Below, piece by piece: positions 24,340 to 32,794 of a stretch of DNA of 48,735 nt (position 1 is its first letter; the number at the start of each line of letters is the position of its first letter). The notes beneath the pieces are model-generated. The model was given only the letters and a program-made list of their open reading frames with translations. It searched no databases and had not been told where the DNA came from. This stretch comes from Alistipes sp. (GTDB lineage: Bacteria; Bacteroidota; Bacteroidia; Bacteroidales; Rikenellaceae). The stretch lies in contig JAFVWO010000090.1 of NCBI GenBank assembly GCA_017501625.1, positions 1 through 48,735 on the forward strand. Direction: 5' to 3'. Both the position numbers and the translations under genes were made by a program.

Positions 24340-25644
24340 ATGAAAAAACTTATTCTCTCTATTGCTCTTGTTGTGGCGGCGATAATGCCTCTCTCGGCAC
24401 AGGGTTATGTGCCTACCGAGGAGAATATACGGTCGCGCGAGGAGTTTGCCGATGATCGCTTTGGTATTTTCATCCACTGGGGCATCTACAGTATGTTTGC
24501 GCAGGGCGAGTGGTACTTGCAGAATGCAGGCCTCAACCGCGACGAGTATGCCAAGGCTGCCGATGCCTTCTACCCCCATCGTTTCGATGCCAAGGAGTGG
24601 GTGGCAGCGATAAAGGCCTCGGGTGCTCGTTACCTATGCTTCACCACACGTCATCACGACAGCTTCTCGATGTGGGATACCGACGAGTCGGAGTATAACA
24701 TCGTGGATGCCACGCCCTATGGCCGCGATGTTCTCAAGGAGATTGCCAAGGAGTGTCGCAAGCAGGATATTAAGCTGCATCTATACTATTCGCATGCCGA
24801 CTGGTCGCGTGATGAGTATCCTCGTGGCCGTACCGCCAAGGGTGTCACCGGTCGTGACTCTACGCGCATAAATTGGCCTGAGTACTACGACTTTATGAAT
24901 CGCCAGATTACCGAGCTTCTCACCGACTACGGCCCTGTGCGAGCTATATGGTTCGACGGATGGTGGGATCATGATGAGGACCCTACGCCCTTCGACTGGC
25001 AACTCGACGAGCAGTATGCCCTCGTACACAAGCTTCAGCCCTCGTGCCTTGTTGCCAACAACCACCATCAGGTGCCTTTCGAGGGTGAGGATATACAGAT
25101 TTTCGAGCGTGACCTCCCGGGAGAGAATACGCACGGATTGTCGGGTCAGGCTATCAGCCGTCTACCTCTCGAGACATGCCAGACGATGAACGGCATGTGG
25201 GGATATAAGGTCATTGACCAGAATTATAAGAGCGTGGAAACGCTTGTGCGTTATCTCGTTAGCGCTGCGGGTAAGGGCGCTAATCTCCTTCTGAACGTAG
25301 GCCCACAGCCCAATGGTGAGCTTCCGGCTGCGGCTGTGGAGAGGATGAAGGCCATGGGTGAGTGGCTTGAGGCCAATGGCGAGACCATTTATGGCACCGA
25401 GGCGGGCGATGTTGCTCAACAGGAGTGGGGTTGCACGACACGCAAGGGCGATAGGCTCTTTGTCCATATCTTCGAGCTGGAGAACGACACGTTGACCCTT
25501 CCGTTGGAGTGCGAAGTGGTTGATGCTAAGAGCTTTGCCGATGGACAGAGTATTTCGTTTGAGACTACCGATGAGGGTGTTGTGCTTCATGTAGGTGCGG
25601 TGACTGACACCATCAATTACATTGTCGAGCTACGCACGAGGTAG
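24340..25644 (+). CDS. Alpha-L-fucosidase, GH29
   Basis: Exported glycosidase that removes L-fucose from host or dietary glycans. The 434-residue product has a signal peptide (residues 1-20, ending LSAQ) and a single GH29 catalytic barrel. Family motifs are FGIFIHWGIYSMFAQGEWY, FTTRHHDSFSMWD, LYYSHADWS and RAIWFDGWWD, where Asp206 is the predicted nucleophile; LLLNVGPQPNGELP marks the end of the barrel. A short beta-domain follows. There is no adjacent SusCD pair, sulfatase or other glycosidase, so it is not part of a recognisable polysaccharide utilisation locus here. The acid/base residue varies between GH29 subfamilies and I do not assign it. Confidence 0.95.
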   Translation: MKKLILSIALVVAAIMPLSAQGYVPTEENIRSREEFADDRFGIFIHWGIYSMFAQGEWYLQNAGLNRDEYAKAADAFYPHRFDAKEWVAAIKASGARYLCFTTRHHDSFSMWDTDESEYNIVDATPYGRDVLKEIAKECRKQDIKLHLYYSHADWSRDEYPRGRTAKGVTGRDSTRINWPEYYDFMNRQITELLTDYGPVRAIWFDGWWDHDEDPTPFDWQLDEQYALVHKLQPSCLVANNHHQVPFEGEDIQIFERDLPGENTHGLSGQAISRLPLETCQTMNGMWGYKVIDQNYKSVETLVRYLVSAAGKGANLLLNVGPQPNGELPAAAVERMKAMGEWLEANGETIYGTEAGDVAQQEWGCTTRKGDRLFVHIFELENDTLTLPLECEVVDAKSFADGQSISFETTDEGVVLHVGAVTDTINYIVELRTR

Positions 25645-25670
25645 GCTTGCTGCCTCGAAAAGCTAAAATT

Positions 25671-25705
25671 ATCGCAATCTGCATTTGTGGATTGCGATTT
25701 TTTTT
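25671..25705 (+). terminator. Intrinsic terminator after fucosidase gene
   Basis: A perfect 9-bp stem ATCGCAATC/GATTGCGAT (25671-25679, 25690-25698), 10-nt loop, then eight T residues. The loop contains the -33 box of the secDF promoter. Confidence 0.92.
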
Positions 25706-25714
25706 ATATCTTTG
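25684..25714 (+). promoter_or_regulatory. Complete promoter for secDF, overlapping the terminator
   Basis: TTTG (25684-25687, in the terminator loop), 19 nt, TATCTTTG (25707-25714). The leader to the ATG at 25798 is about 77 nt and contains TAACGCGCGATTACACTTTA followed by a second ACTTTAAGTGT palindrome. Confidence 0.8.
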
Positions 25715-25797
25715 CGCGATTAACGCGCGATTACACTTTAAGTGTAGCGCTAAGATTGAAGGAACAACAAACAAATAATAACAAATACTTTTAACAA

Positions 25798-28680
25798 ATG
25801 CAGAGTAAAGGAATCATTAAGGGTCTGGCACTTCTTTTAGGTCTTGCCAGCATCTTCCAGCTCTCGTTCACCTTCGTTACGCGCAGTATCGAGGCCGAGG
25901 CTGAGAACGAGGAGAATCCCCAAGCTTATCTGAATGAGAAATGGGATGAGAAGGTTTACCTTGGCTACACCTATGGTGAGTGCAAGGAGAAGGAGTTGAA
26001 CTTGGGTCTTGACCTTAAGGGCGGTATGAACGTCATGCTTGAGATTAAGGCTGAGGACGTTATCCGCACAAATGCCTTCAATAAGGTTGAGGTTCGTGCT
26101 AATGTGTTGCTCACCGAGAGCATCGATGCCGCTTTGAAGAAGGCTTCGAAGATGGAGTCTACGGGCGAGGTTGTCGATGCCTATGTAGCAGCCATGTCTG
26201 CCGAGGACCTCATGGCAATCTACGGCACGGACGATGCAGCGGCTATTGCTCGCGAGCTTAAGGCCAGCATCGACGACTCGGTGTCTAAGATGAACGAGGT
26301 GTTGGTTACACGTATCGACCTTCTTGGTGTCGTTCAGCCCAACATTCAGCCCATCACGGGTACTAACCGTATCATGGTCGAGCTCCCCGGTGTTAAGGAG
26401 CCCGAGCGTGTGAGCAAGCTTCTTGCTTCTACCGCGAACCTTGAGTTTTGGGAGGTATGCGAGGGTAGCGACGTGAACGCTATCCAGCAGGCGCTCTTTG
26501 TAGATGCTGATGCTATTGTTCGTGAGCACCTTTTGGCTGAGGGCGCTGATGAGTCGAAGGTTAGCTATACTCCCCTTAGCGAGTTGCTCACGGTTGAGTA
26601 TCCCGCTATCGACAACGAGGGTAAGACTACCACCTTTGGTGTTAGCGCTCCCCTTGTAGCGGCTGCCGATAAGAGCAATATCATGCTCATCAACGAGTAC
26701 CTTAACATCGACGGTGTTGATGCACTTATCCCCTCTGATGTGAAGCTCGCTTGGTCGAACAAGAGTTCGTTGGATAGCTCGCAGGGTACCTTCCTTCTCT
26801 ACGCCTTGAAGGGTAAGAATGGTGCTATGATGCCTGTGTTGGATGGCTCGGGTATCACCTCTGCACGTGCTCAGGGTGGTCAGTATGGTGGCTTTGAGGT
26901 GTCGATGACCATGGACTCGAAGACAGCTATCGAGTGGGGTAACATCACAGGTGCCAACGTCGGTAAGTCTATCGCTATCGTTCTTGATAGCTATGTTTAC
27001 TCGGCACCCCGTGCGAACGAACGTATCGATGGTGGTCAGTCGTCAATCTCGGGTAACTTCTCGGCTCAGGAGGCTGAGGATCTTGCAAGCGTGCTTAGCT
27101 CGGGTAAGTCACCTGCACCTGCAACAATCATCTACTCGGAGGTTGTAGGTCCGTCGCTTGGTGAGAAGTCAATTGCTGCGGGTCTTATTTCGTTTGCTTT
27201 GGCTTTCGTGCTCGTACTCCTCTATATGGCGTTCTTCTACAAGACGGCAGGTTGGATGGCTAATGTGGCGCTAATCTTCAACGTCTTCCTGTTGATGGGT
27301 GTCCTCGTGTCGTTTGGTGCAGTGTTGACACTCCCCGGTATTGCGGGTATCGTTCTTACGATGGGTATGGCTGTGGATGCCAACGTCATCATCTTCGAGC
27401 GTGTTAAGGAGGAGTTGCGTGGTGGTAAGGGCATCATGCTTGCTATCAAGGATGGTTTCTCGAATGCCTACTCAGCGATTATCGATGGTAACCTTACGAC
27501 TATCATCACCGGTGTTGTTCTCTTCTTCTTCGGTACAGGTCCTGTTAAGGGCTTCGCTACGACCCTCGTACTTGGTATCATCACATCGCTCTTCTGCTCG
27601 ATATTCATCACTCGCGTACTTATCGAGTCGCGCGTAGCACGTCGTGGTACTATCGCGTTCTCACGTCGCATCACCGAGAACTTCTTGCAGAATGTTAAGT
27701 TTAGCTTCATCGCTAAGCGCAAGGTGTCGTACATCCTCTCTGGTACGCTTGTCATCGCCTCGATTATCTCGCTTTGCACTCTCGGTCTTAACCAAGGTGT
27801 TGAGTTTACGGGTGGTCGCTCGTATGTCGTTAAGTTCAACGAGACGATAGATGTAGAGAAGGTACGTCAGAGCCTTGAGGCAGAGTTCGAGGCTGTAGCC
27901 GATGCTGCAAACTCGTCAATCGAGGTTAAGCAGTTTGGTGATGAGAATCAGGTGCGTATCGTCACTCAGTATCAGCCTACAGGCCTTGAGGGTGAGGAGG
28001 CTAATGATGCTGTTGACCGTCTGTTGTTCGCCGCTCTTGATGAGTTCTTCACTATCGAGGGCTTCGGCTTCGACGAGTTCCGCACAGCAGGTGACGGCAT
28101 CGCTCAGTGGGGTATTGCCTCTTCGGAGCAGGTTAACGAGTCTATCTCGTCGGAGATGACCGTGAACTCTATCATTGCAGTTATTATCTCGCTTGTGGCT
28201 ATCGGTATCTATATCGCTATCCGTTTCCGTCGTTGGCAGTGGGCTATGGGTGCAACCGTTGCTTTGGTACACAACGCCATCCTCGTTATCGGTATCTTCT
28301 CGATGCTCTACGCCATCATGCCTTTCAACTTGGAGGTTAATCAGGCGTTTATCGCAGCGATTCTTACCATCATCGGTTACTCTATCAACGATACGGTGGT
28401 TATCTTCGACCGTATCCGTGAGTATATCGGCCTCTATCCCAAGCGCGATATTAAGACAAACATCGACGGTGCTATTTGTGCTACCTTGTCGCGTACTATC
28501 AATACGTCGGGTACTACGTTGGTGACGCTCTTGGCTATCTTCATCTTCGGTGGTGAGACCATCCGTGGTTTCGTCTTCGCGTTGATTCTTGGTGTTATCA
28601 TCGGTACCTACTCTTCAGTCTTCGTGGCTACGCCTATTGCTTACGATCTTCAGCGTAAGAAGGCGGCTAAGGCTGAGTAG
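25798..28680 (+). CDS. secDF: Fused protein translocase subunit SecDF
   Basis: Uses the proton gradient to pull secreted proteins through SecYEG. SecD and SecF are joined in one 960-residue chain, as is usual in Bacteroidota. The SecD half has LGLDLKGGMNVMLEI, a large periplasmic domain, the TGANVGKSIAIVLDSYVYSA strand and transmembrane block 2-6 with GMAVDANVIIFERVKEEL. The SecF half begins near residue 640 with a new first helix, then VEFTGGRSYVVKF, and ends with YSINDTVVIFDRIREY and TTLVTLLAIFIFGG. Each half carries the conserved Asp in helix 4 used for proton transfer. Codon use is biased to GGT, GTT and CGT, consistent with strong expression. Confidence 0.98.
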   Translation: MQSKGIIKGLALLLGLASIFQLSFTFVTRSIEAEAENEENPQAYLNEKWDEKVYLGYTYGECKEKELNLGLDLKGGMNVMLEIKAEDVIRTNAFNKVEVRANVLLTESIDAALKKASKMESTGEVVDAYVAAMSAEDLMAIYGTDDAAAIARELKASIDDSVSKMNEVLVTRIDLLGVVQPNIQPITGTNRIMVELPGVKEPERVSKLLASTANLEFWEVCEGSDVNAIQQALFVDADAIVREHLLAEGADESKVSYTPLSELLTVEYPAIDNEGKTTTFGVSAPLVAAADKSNIMLINEYLNIDGVDALIPSDVKLAWSNKSSLDSSQGTFLLYALKGKNGAMMPVLDGSGITSARAQGGQYGGFEVSMTMDSKTAIEWGNITGANVGKSIAIVLDSYVYSAPRANERIDGGQSSISGNFSAQEAEDLASVLSSGKSPAPATIIYSEVVGPSLGEKSIAAGLISFALAFVLVLLYMAFFYKTAGWMANVALIFNVFLLMGVLVSFGAVLTLPGIAGIVLTMGMAVDANVIIFERVKEELRGGKGIMLAIKDGFSNAYSAIIDGNLTTIITGVVLFFFGTGPVKGFATTLVLGIITSLFCSIFITRVLIESRVARRGTIAFSRRITENFLQNVKFSFIAKRKVSYILSGTLVIASIISLCTLGLNQGVEFTGGRSYVVKFNETIDVEKVRQSLEAEFEAVADAANSSIEVKQFGDENQVRIVTQYQPTGLEGEEANDAVDRLLFAALDEFFTIEGFGFDEFRTAGDGIAQWGIASSEQVNESISSEMTVNSIIAVIISLVAIGIYIAIRFRRWQWAMGATVALVHNAILVIGIFSMLYAIMPFNLEVNQAFIAAILTIIGYSINDTVVIFDRIREYIGLYPKRDIKTNIDGAICATLSRTINTSGTTLVTLLAIFIFGGETIRGFVFALILGVIIGTYSSVFVATPIAYDLQRKKAAKAE

Positions 28681-28710
28681 TGTCGAAAACGACATATTAG
28701 TAAAAAATAG

Positions 28711-28745
28711 GTCGCAATCTCTTTGAGGTTGCGGCTTATTTTTTT
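28711..28745 (+). terminator. Intrinsic terminator after secDF
   Basis: GTCGCAATC (28711-28719) pairs with GGTTGCGGC (28727-28735) through Watson-Crick and G-T pairs around the loop TCTTTGA, then TTATTTTTTT. The loop carries the -33 box of the next promoter. Confidence 0.88.
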
Positions 28746-28752
28746 AACTTTG
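28722..28752 (+). promoter_or_regulatory. Complete promoter for ybbR-coaE-folP operon, overlapping the terminator
   Basis: TTTG (28722-28725, in the terminator loop), 19 nt, TAACTTTG (28745-28752). The leader is very short: about 15 nt to the ATG at 28775. Confidence 0.8.
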
Positions 28753-28774
28753 CGCAAGTTAATGCATAAAACCC

Positions 28775-29182
28775 ATGAATAGGATAAAGAGTTTTTTCAG
28801 TTGGTTGCGTGGGGCAATATCGCCAGCCTATGTTATGATGCTTGTAGCCGCCTTTATATTGTGGTATATCACTAAGTTGGGCGAGACGTACACTACGGAC
28901 CATGAGGTTGCTGTTGTTGTCGATGGTGATGAGTTCGAGGTCGACTGTACGATACGTGGCAAGGGTACAAATCTCATCAACTATACCTTCTCGTCGCGCC
29001 GTAGCAGTTTCACGATACCCTCTTCGGAGCTTACCTTCGATAAGGCTGTTGTCGATGACGAGGGCGTTATGCATAAGCATGTAAGTACGCTGTCGTTGCA
29101 GCAGGCTCTTGCTGCTCGTATGAGCGACATTGAGGTTGTCTCTGTTGGTGCTGTTCCGGCTCTTGTGAGCAAGGAGAAGTAG
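28775..29182 (+). CDS. Short YbbR-like membrane protein
   Basis: A 135-residue protein with one N-terminal transmembrane helix (about residues 16-36, SPAYVMMLVAAFILWYITKL) followed by about 95 periplasmic residues in beta strands. The helix-then-strand layout and its place directly before coaE fit the YbbR proteins of Bacteroidales, but those usually have several YbbR repeats and more than 300 residues. This one has room for a single repeat, with no frameshift visible (clean stop, next gene 17 nt on). In Firmicutes the YbbR protein CdaR controls the c-di-AMP cyclase; that role is not implied here, since no cyclase is nearby. Confidence 0.6.
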   Translation: MNRIKSFFSWLRGAISPAYVMMLVAAFILWYITKLGETYTTDHEVAVVVDGDEFEVDCTIRGKGTNLINYTFSSRRSSFTIPSSELTFDKAVVDDEGVMHKHVSTLSLQQALAARMSDIEVVSVGAVPALVSKEK

Positions 29183-29199
29183 ACTACTTATATAAATAT

Positions 29200-29799
29200 A
29201 TGTACAAGGTAGGCATTACAGGTGGTATAGGGTCGGGCAAGAGCCGTGTGTGTTCTATGCTCGAGGGCTTTGGTGTTGCCGTCTACGATGCCGATAGTCG
29301 CGCTAAGGGGCTTATGAATAGTAGTCCTACGCTGCGCGAGGCTCTTGTTAGGCGCTTTGGTGCGGAGGTCTATACCGATGAAGGTATTAATAGGGCGTAC
29401 CTTGCCGAGCGTGTCTTCTCCGATGGCGAGGAGCTTATGGCGCTTAACGCTATTGTTCATCCTGCGGTTATGGATGATTTCGACCGCTGGGCTGCGGAGC
29501 AGGAGGGTGACTACGTGGTCTTGGAGTCGGCCATACTCTTCGAGGCGCACTTGGAGGGTAGGGTAGATACGACCATTGCTGTCATGGCTCCCGAGTCGCT
29601 GCGCTTGGAGCGTGCCATGAAGCGTGATGGCGCTACACGTGAGCAGATAGAGAGTCGTATGCGTAATCAGATGTCTGACAAGGAGCGTATCGACAGGTCG
29701 AAATATGCCATTGTAAATATCGATATTGAAGAGCTCGCAGAGGATGTCGAGCAACTACATCGCCGATTGAGTTATGATGCTAAAACCCACCGCCGTTAA
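29200..29799 (+). CDS. coaE: Dephospho-CoA kinase
   Basis: Last step of coenzyme A synthesis. The 199-residue product has the P-loop GGIGSGKS at residues 8-15, DADSRAKGLM (substrate Asp), a HPAV region, LESAILFEAHLEGRVD and the RMRNQMSDKERIDRSKYAI lid/base region. All are standard. The 3' end overlaps the folP start by 26 nt. Confidence 0.96.
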   Translation: MYKVGITGGIGSGKSRVCSMLEGFGVAVYDADSRAKGLMNSSPTLREALVRRFGAEVYTDEGINRAYLAERVFSDGEELMALNAIVHPAVMDDFDRWAAEQEGDYVVLESAILFEAHLEGRVDTTIAVMAPESLRLERAMKRDGATREQIESRMRNQMSDKERIDRSKYAIVNIDIEELAEDVEQLHRRLSYDAKTHRR

Positions 29800-30604
29800 T
29801 CTCGGTGATAGCCATGTCATGGCTATCATCAACCTCACGCCCGACTCGTTCTATGGTGCGAGCCGTCATCTTACGACCGTTGAGGCTCGAAGCACGGTGG
29901 AGAGGGCTGTAGGGGAGGGTGCTACGATTGTCGATATCGGAGGTTACTCTTCGCGCCCGGGTGCTTGCGATGTAGATGTCGAGGAGGAGTGGCGCCGCGT
30001 GTATATGGGTCTTGAGGCTGTTCGCGAGGCCGATTGTGCTGTTGCGGTGTCGATAGATACCTTTCGTGCGGAGATTGTGCGCCGAGCATACGCCGAGTTC
30101 GGAGAGTTCGTAGTAAACGATATTTCGGCAGGCGAGGCTGATGATATGATGGTCGCTACGGTGGCACAACTACAGCTCCCCTATGTCGCTATGCACATGC
30201 GCGGGACTCCTAAGACCATGCAGTCGATGACGGACTACGACGAAGGTGTTGTTTCGGCCGTCTGCAACTACTTCAAATGCCGTGTTGAGGAGCTTATACA
30301 TGCGGGCATATCCCCACAAAACATCATTCTCGACCCCGGTTTTGGCTTCGCTAAGAGCGTAGAGCAGAACTTTGAGCTCATGCAAGGCTTGGATGCTATT
30401 CGTGAGTTGGGATACCCTCTGCTTATTGGTGTTTCGCGCAAGTCGATGATATATAAACCTTTGGGTGTGACACCTGAGGATGCACTCCCCGGCTCTTTGG
30501 CCTTGGCGTGGGAGGTGTTGCGTGGTGGTAGCGCCATACTGCGTGTTCACGATGTCGCTGCCACGCGCCAGATTGTGGAACTAAGTAAACATTATTACAG
30601 ATAA
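29774..30604 (+). CDS. folP: Dihydropteroate synthase
   Basis: Joins para-aminobenzoate to dihydropterin pyrophosphate in folate synthesis; the target of sulfonamides. The 276-residue TIM barrel has the two family signatures, IINLTPDSFYG and DIGGYSSRPGA, plus SIDTFRAE, VNDISAG, HMRGTPKTMQ, DPGFGFAKS, GVSRKSM and the C-terminal LRVHDV. In DIGGYSSRPG the Gly-Tyr replaces the more common Gly-Glu/Ala-Ser, a frequent variation. Start codons ATG 29774 and 29777 are both possible. Confidence 0.96.
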   Translation: MMLKPTAVNLGDSHVMAIINLTPDSFYGASRHLTTVEARSTVERAVGEGATIVDIGGYSSRPGACDVDVEEEWRRVYMGLEAVREADCAVAVSIDTFRAEIVRRAYAEFGEFVVNDISAGEADDMMVATVAQLQLPYVAMHMRGTPKTMQSMTDYDEGVVSAVCNYFKCRVEELIHAGISPQNIILDPGFGFAKSVEQNFELMQGLDAIRELGYPLLIGVSRKSMIYKPLGVTPEDALPGSLALAWEVLRGGSAILRVHDVAATRQIVELSKHYYR

Positions 30605-30606
30605 CA

Positions 30607-31260
30607 ATGATTGAGGTACGCGATATAGTTAAGCGCTTTGGCGAGTTGGAGGTGCTGCATGGCGTGACTATGACGGTGGAGAAGGGCGAGATTGTCACTA
30701 TTGTTGGTGCCAGCGGCGCGGGAAAGAGCACTCTCTTGCAGATTATAGGCTCGCTCCTTGAGCCTGATGCGGGTGATGTGCTTGTCGATGGTGTTTCGCT
30801 CGGCACGATGGGGGATGATGCTCTCTCGACGTTTCGTAACCAGCACATAGGCTTTATTTTTCAGTCCTACCACCTCTTGGGCGAGTTTTCGGCCTTGGAG
30901 AATGTCATGATGCCCATGCTTATTGCCGGTGTCGGTCGTAAGGAGGCTGAGCAGCGTGGTCGCGAGCTCCTTGCGATGGTCGAGATGTCGCATCGTGTGG
31001 AGCATAAGCCCTCGACACTCTCGGGAGGTGAGCAACAGCGTGTGGCCATTGCGCGTGCCTTGGCAAATAACCCTACGGTAGTATTGGCGGATGAACCTAC
31101 GGGTAACCTCGATAGTGTCACGCGCGAGGAGATACAGCAGCTCTTCTTCACGCTGCGCGAGCGTACAGGCCAGACCTTTATCATCGTAACCCACGATGAG
31201 GCTTTGGCCGCTATGTCGGATCGTAAGATACAGATGTCGGATGGCAACATTATATTGTGA
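30607..31260 (+). CDS. lolD: ABC transporter ATPase, LolD type
   Basis: A 217-residue ATPase of the LolD/MacB class. Walker A is GASGAGKST (residues 34-42), the Q-loop FIFQSYHLLGEFSALENVMMP is the typical LolD/FtsE form, the signature is LSGGEQQ, Walker B VVLADEPTGNLD, and the H-loop is in IIVTHDE. In the Lol system it powers removal of outer-membrane lipoproteins from the inner membrane. The permease (LolC/E or FtsX/MacB-like) is not in the window, so this is an orphan ATPase gene within a metabolic operon. It starts 2 nt after folP. Confidence 0.85.
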   Translation: MIEVRDIVKRFGELEVLHGVTMTVEKGEIVTIVGASGAGKSTLLQIIGSLLEPDAGDVLVDGVSLGTMGDDALSTFRNQHIGFIFQSYHLLGEFSALENVMMPMLIAGVGRKEAEQRGRELLAMVEMSHRVEHKPSTLSGGEQQRVAIARALANNPTVVLADEPTGNLDSVTREEIQQLFFTLRERTGQTFIIVTHDEALAAMSDRKIQMSDGNIIL

Positions 31261-31261
31261 T

Positions 31262-32032
31262 ATGCGTCGGGATGAGCTTAAGGAGCTCCTTGAGCGCCTG
31301 CACGATGAGTTCAACAACGAGGCCTTTATCGAGGCCGACCCCATAAGCGTGCCTCACTCGTTCACGTCGCGTGGCGATGTGGAGATTGCGGGCTTTATGG
31401 CAGCAACAATCGCGTGGGGCAACCGTCGCGCTATTGTTAAGAGTGCCCATCGTATGATGCGATATATGGATAATGCACCCGAGGATTTCGTTATGAATGC
31501 ATCGGAGGCGGAGCTTGAAACCCTTGCAACGTATGTCCATCGCACGTTCAATGGTCGTGATTTTCAGGATTTTGTCCGCGCACTACGCCATATATTTACT
31601 ACGTGGGGCTCTCTCGGCAACTATTTCGAGCAGGGCTATGCCAAGTATCGTGACCTGCGTCCTGTGCTTGCCGACTTCCGTCGTGATTTTCACTCTGTAG
31701 CCCACGATGTACACTCGGAGAAGCACCTCTCCTCGATAGCCAAGGGTGCAGCATGCAAGCGCCTGTGTATGTATCTCAGATGGATGGTACGTCGCGATGA
31801 ACATGGCGTTGACTTCGGCTTGTGGGATAAGATACCTATGTCGGCATTGTATATGCCCTTGGATGTACATACTGGACGTATGGGGCGCAGCCTCGGATTG
31901 TTGCAGCGTAAGCAGAGTGACTGGAAGGCTGTCGAGGAGCTCACCGCCTCGTTGCGCCACTTCTCTGAGGATGACCCTGTGCGCTACGATTATGCGCTCT
32001 TTGGCGTGGGCATCTCGGGAATGTTCGACTAA
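31262..32032 (+). CDS. TIGR02757 (DUF2400) family protein
   Basis: A 256-residue protein starting one base after the lolD stop (ATG 31262; the longer ORF from 31196 lies inside lolD). It fits the TIGR02757 family: a helical N-terminus, DPISVPHSFTSRGDVEIAGFMAATIAWGNR, FQDFVRAL, KRLCMYLRWMVRRDEHGVDFGLW and LDVHTGRMGRSLGLL. The WMVR and DxHT features resemble HhH-GPD DNA-glycosylase relatives, but the catalytic role is not established. It is widespread in Bacteroidota. Confidence 0.88.
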   Translation: MRRDELKELLERLHDEFNNEAFIEADPISVPHSFTSRGDVEIAGFMAATIAWGNRRAIVKSAHRMMRYMDNAPEDFVMNASEAELETLATYVHRTFNGRDFQDFVRALRHIFTTWGSLGNYFEQGYAKYRDLRPVLADFRRDFHSVAHDVHSEKHLSSIAKGAACKRLCMYLRWMVRRDEHGVDFGLWDKIPMSALYMPLDVHTGRMGRSLGLLQRKQSDWKAVEELTASLRHFSEDDPVRYDYALFGVGISGMFD

Positions 32033-32043
32033 TAACGATTGTC

Positions 32044-32742
32044 GTGTTTCGATTTAAGCAGTTTGAGATTGATGATAGCCTCTCGGCTATGAAGATAGGC
32101 ACCGATGGTGTGCTCATAGGTGCATGGGCACGTGTCGAGGGGTGTCGCTCTATTTTGGATGTAGGCACAGGTACGGGACTCATAGCCCTAATGACGGCTG
32201 AACGTAATGCCGAGGCTTGTGTCACGGCAATAGACATAGATGCACGTGCTGCGAAGGAGGCAGAGGGTAATGTTCTGCGCTCGCCGTGGCATGAGCGCAT
32301 CGCGGTACTTCATGCCGATGTGCGCAGTTTCGCCCCCGAGCGTAAGTTCGACCATATAATATCCAACCCGCCATATTTCAATGATGCCCTTCGCTCTCCG
32401 GATGCGGTGCGCAGTATAGCACGCCATACCGACACGCTTGGATACGAGGAGCTTCTATCTGCTGCTGAACGTATGCTTGTGGCGGGAGGCAGACTTAGCG
32501 TTGTGCTACCTACGGATGGTGCTAAGTTGTTTCGTCGCGTAGCCTTTGGGCGTCTATGGCTCTCTCGACAGATGGATGTCGTCACACGCGAGGGTGAGGA
32601 GCCAAAACGCACGCTTATGGAGTTTGTGCTTACCGACGAGCCGCTCATGCCTCGTTGCGATAGCCTTACGATACACCTTCGGGATGGAAGCTATAGTGCA
32701 GAGTATCGAAAACTCACTGCGGAGTTCTACCTCGCATTTTGA
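32044..32742 (+). CDS. trmN6: tRNA1(Val) A37 N6-methyltransferase
   Basis: SAM-dependent methyltransferase that modifies adenosine 37 of tRNA-Val. The 232-residue product begins at GTG 32044 with the family-typical MFRFKQFEI and MKIGTDGVLIGAW; no ATG is available that would keep these. The SAM motif is LDVGTGTGLIALM, the acidic ribose-binding residue is in AIDID, and the catalytic motif is SNPPYF. It is the last gene of the coaE operon. Its stop codon lies within the -33 box of the next promoter. Confidence 0.93.
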   Translation: MFRFKQFEIDDSLSAMKIGTDGVLIGAWARVEGCRSILDVGTGTGLIALMTAERNAEACVTAIDIDARAAKEAEGNVLRSPWHERIAVLHADVRSFAPERKFDHIISNPPYFNDALRSPDAVRSIARHTDTLGYEELLSAAERMLVAGGRLSVVLPTDGAKLFRRVAFGRLWLSRQMDVVTREGEEPKRTLMEFVLTDEPLMPRCDSLTIHLRDGSYSAEYRKLTAEFYLAF

Positions 32743-32768
32743 GATTTAGGAAATAATAAGTATATTTG
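32738..32768 (+). promoter_or_regulatory. Complete promoter for DUF4831 gene, -33 box over trmN6 stop codon
   Basis: TTTG (32738-32741), 19 nt, TATATTTG (32761-32768). The TGA stop of trmN6 is 32740-32742. Confidence 0.75.
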
Positions 32769-32794
32769 TGGCATAAGCCTAATAACTTTAGATT

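Noticed and set aside
24340..25644. Fucosidase gene as part of a polysaccharide utilisation locus
   Set aside because: There is no SusC/SusD pair, regulator, sulfatase or other glycosidase beside it; flanking genes are a tRNA and secDF.
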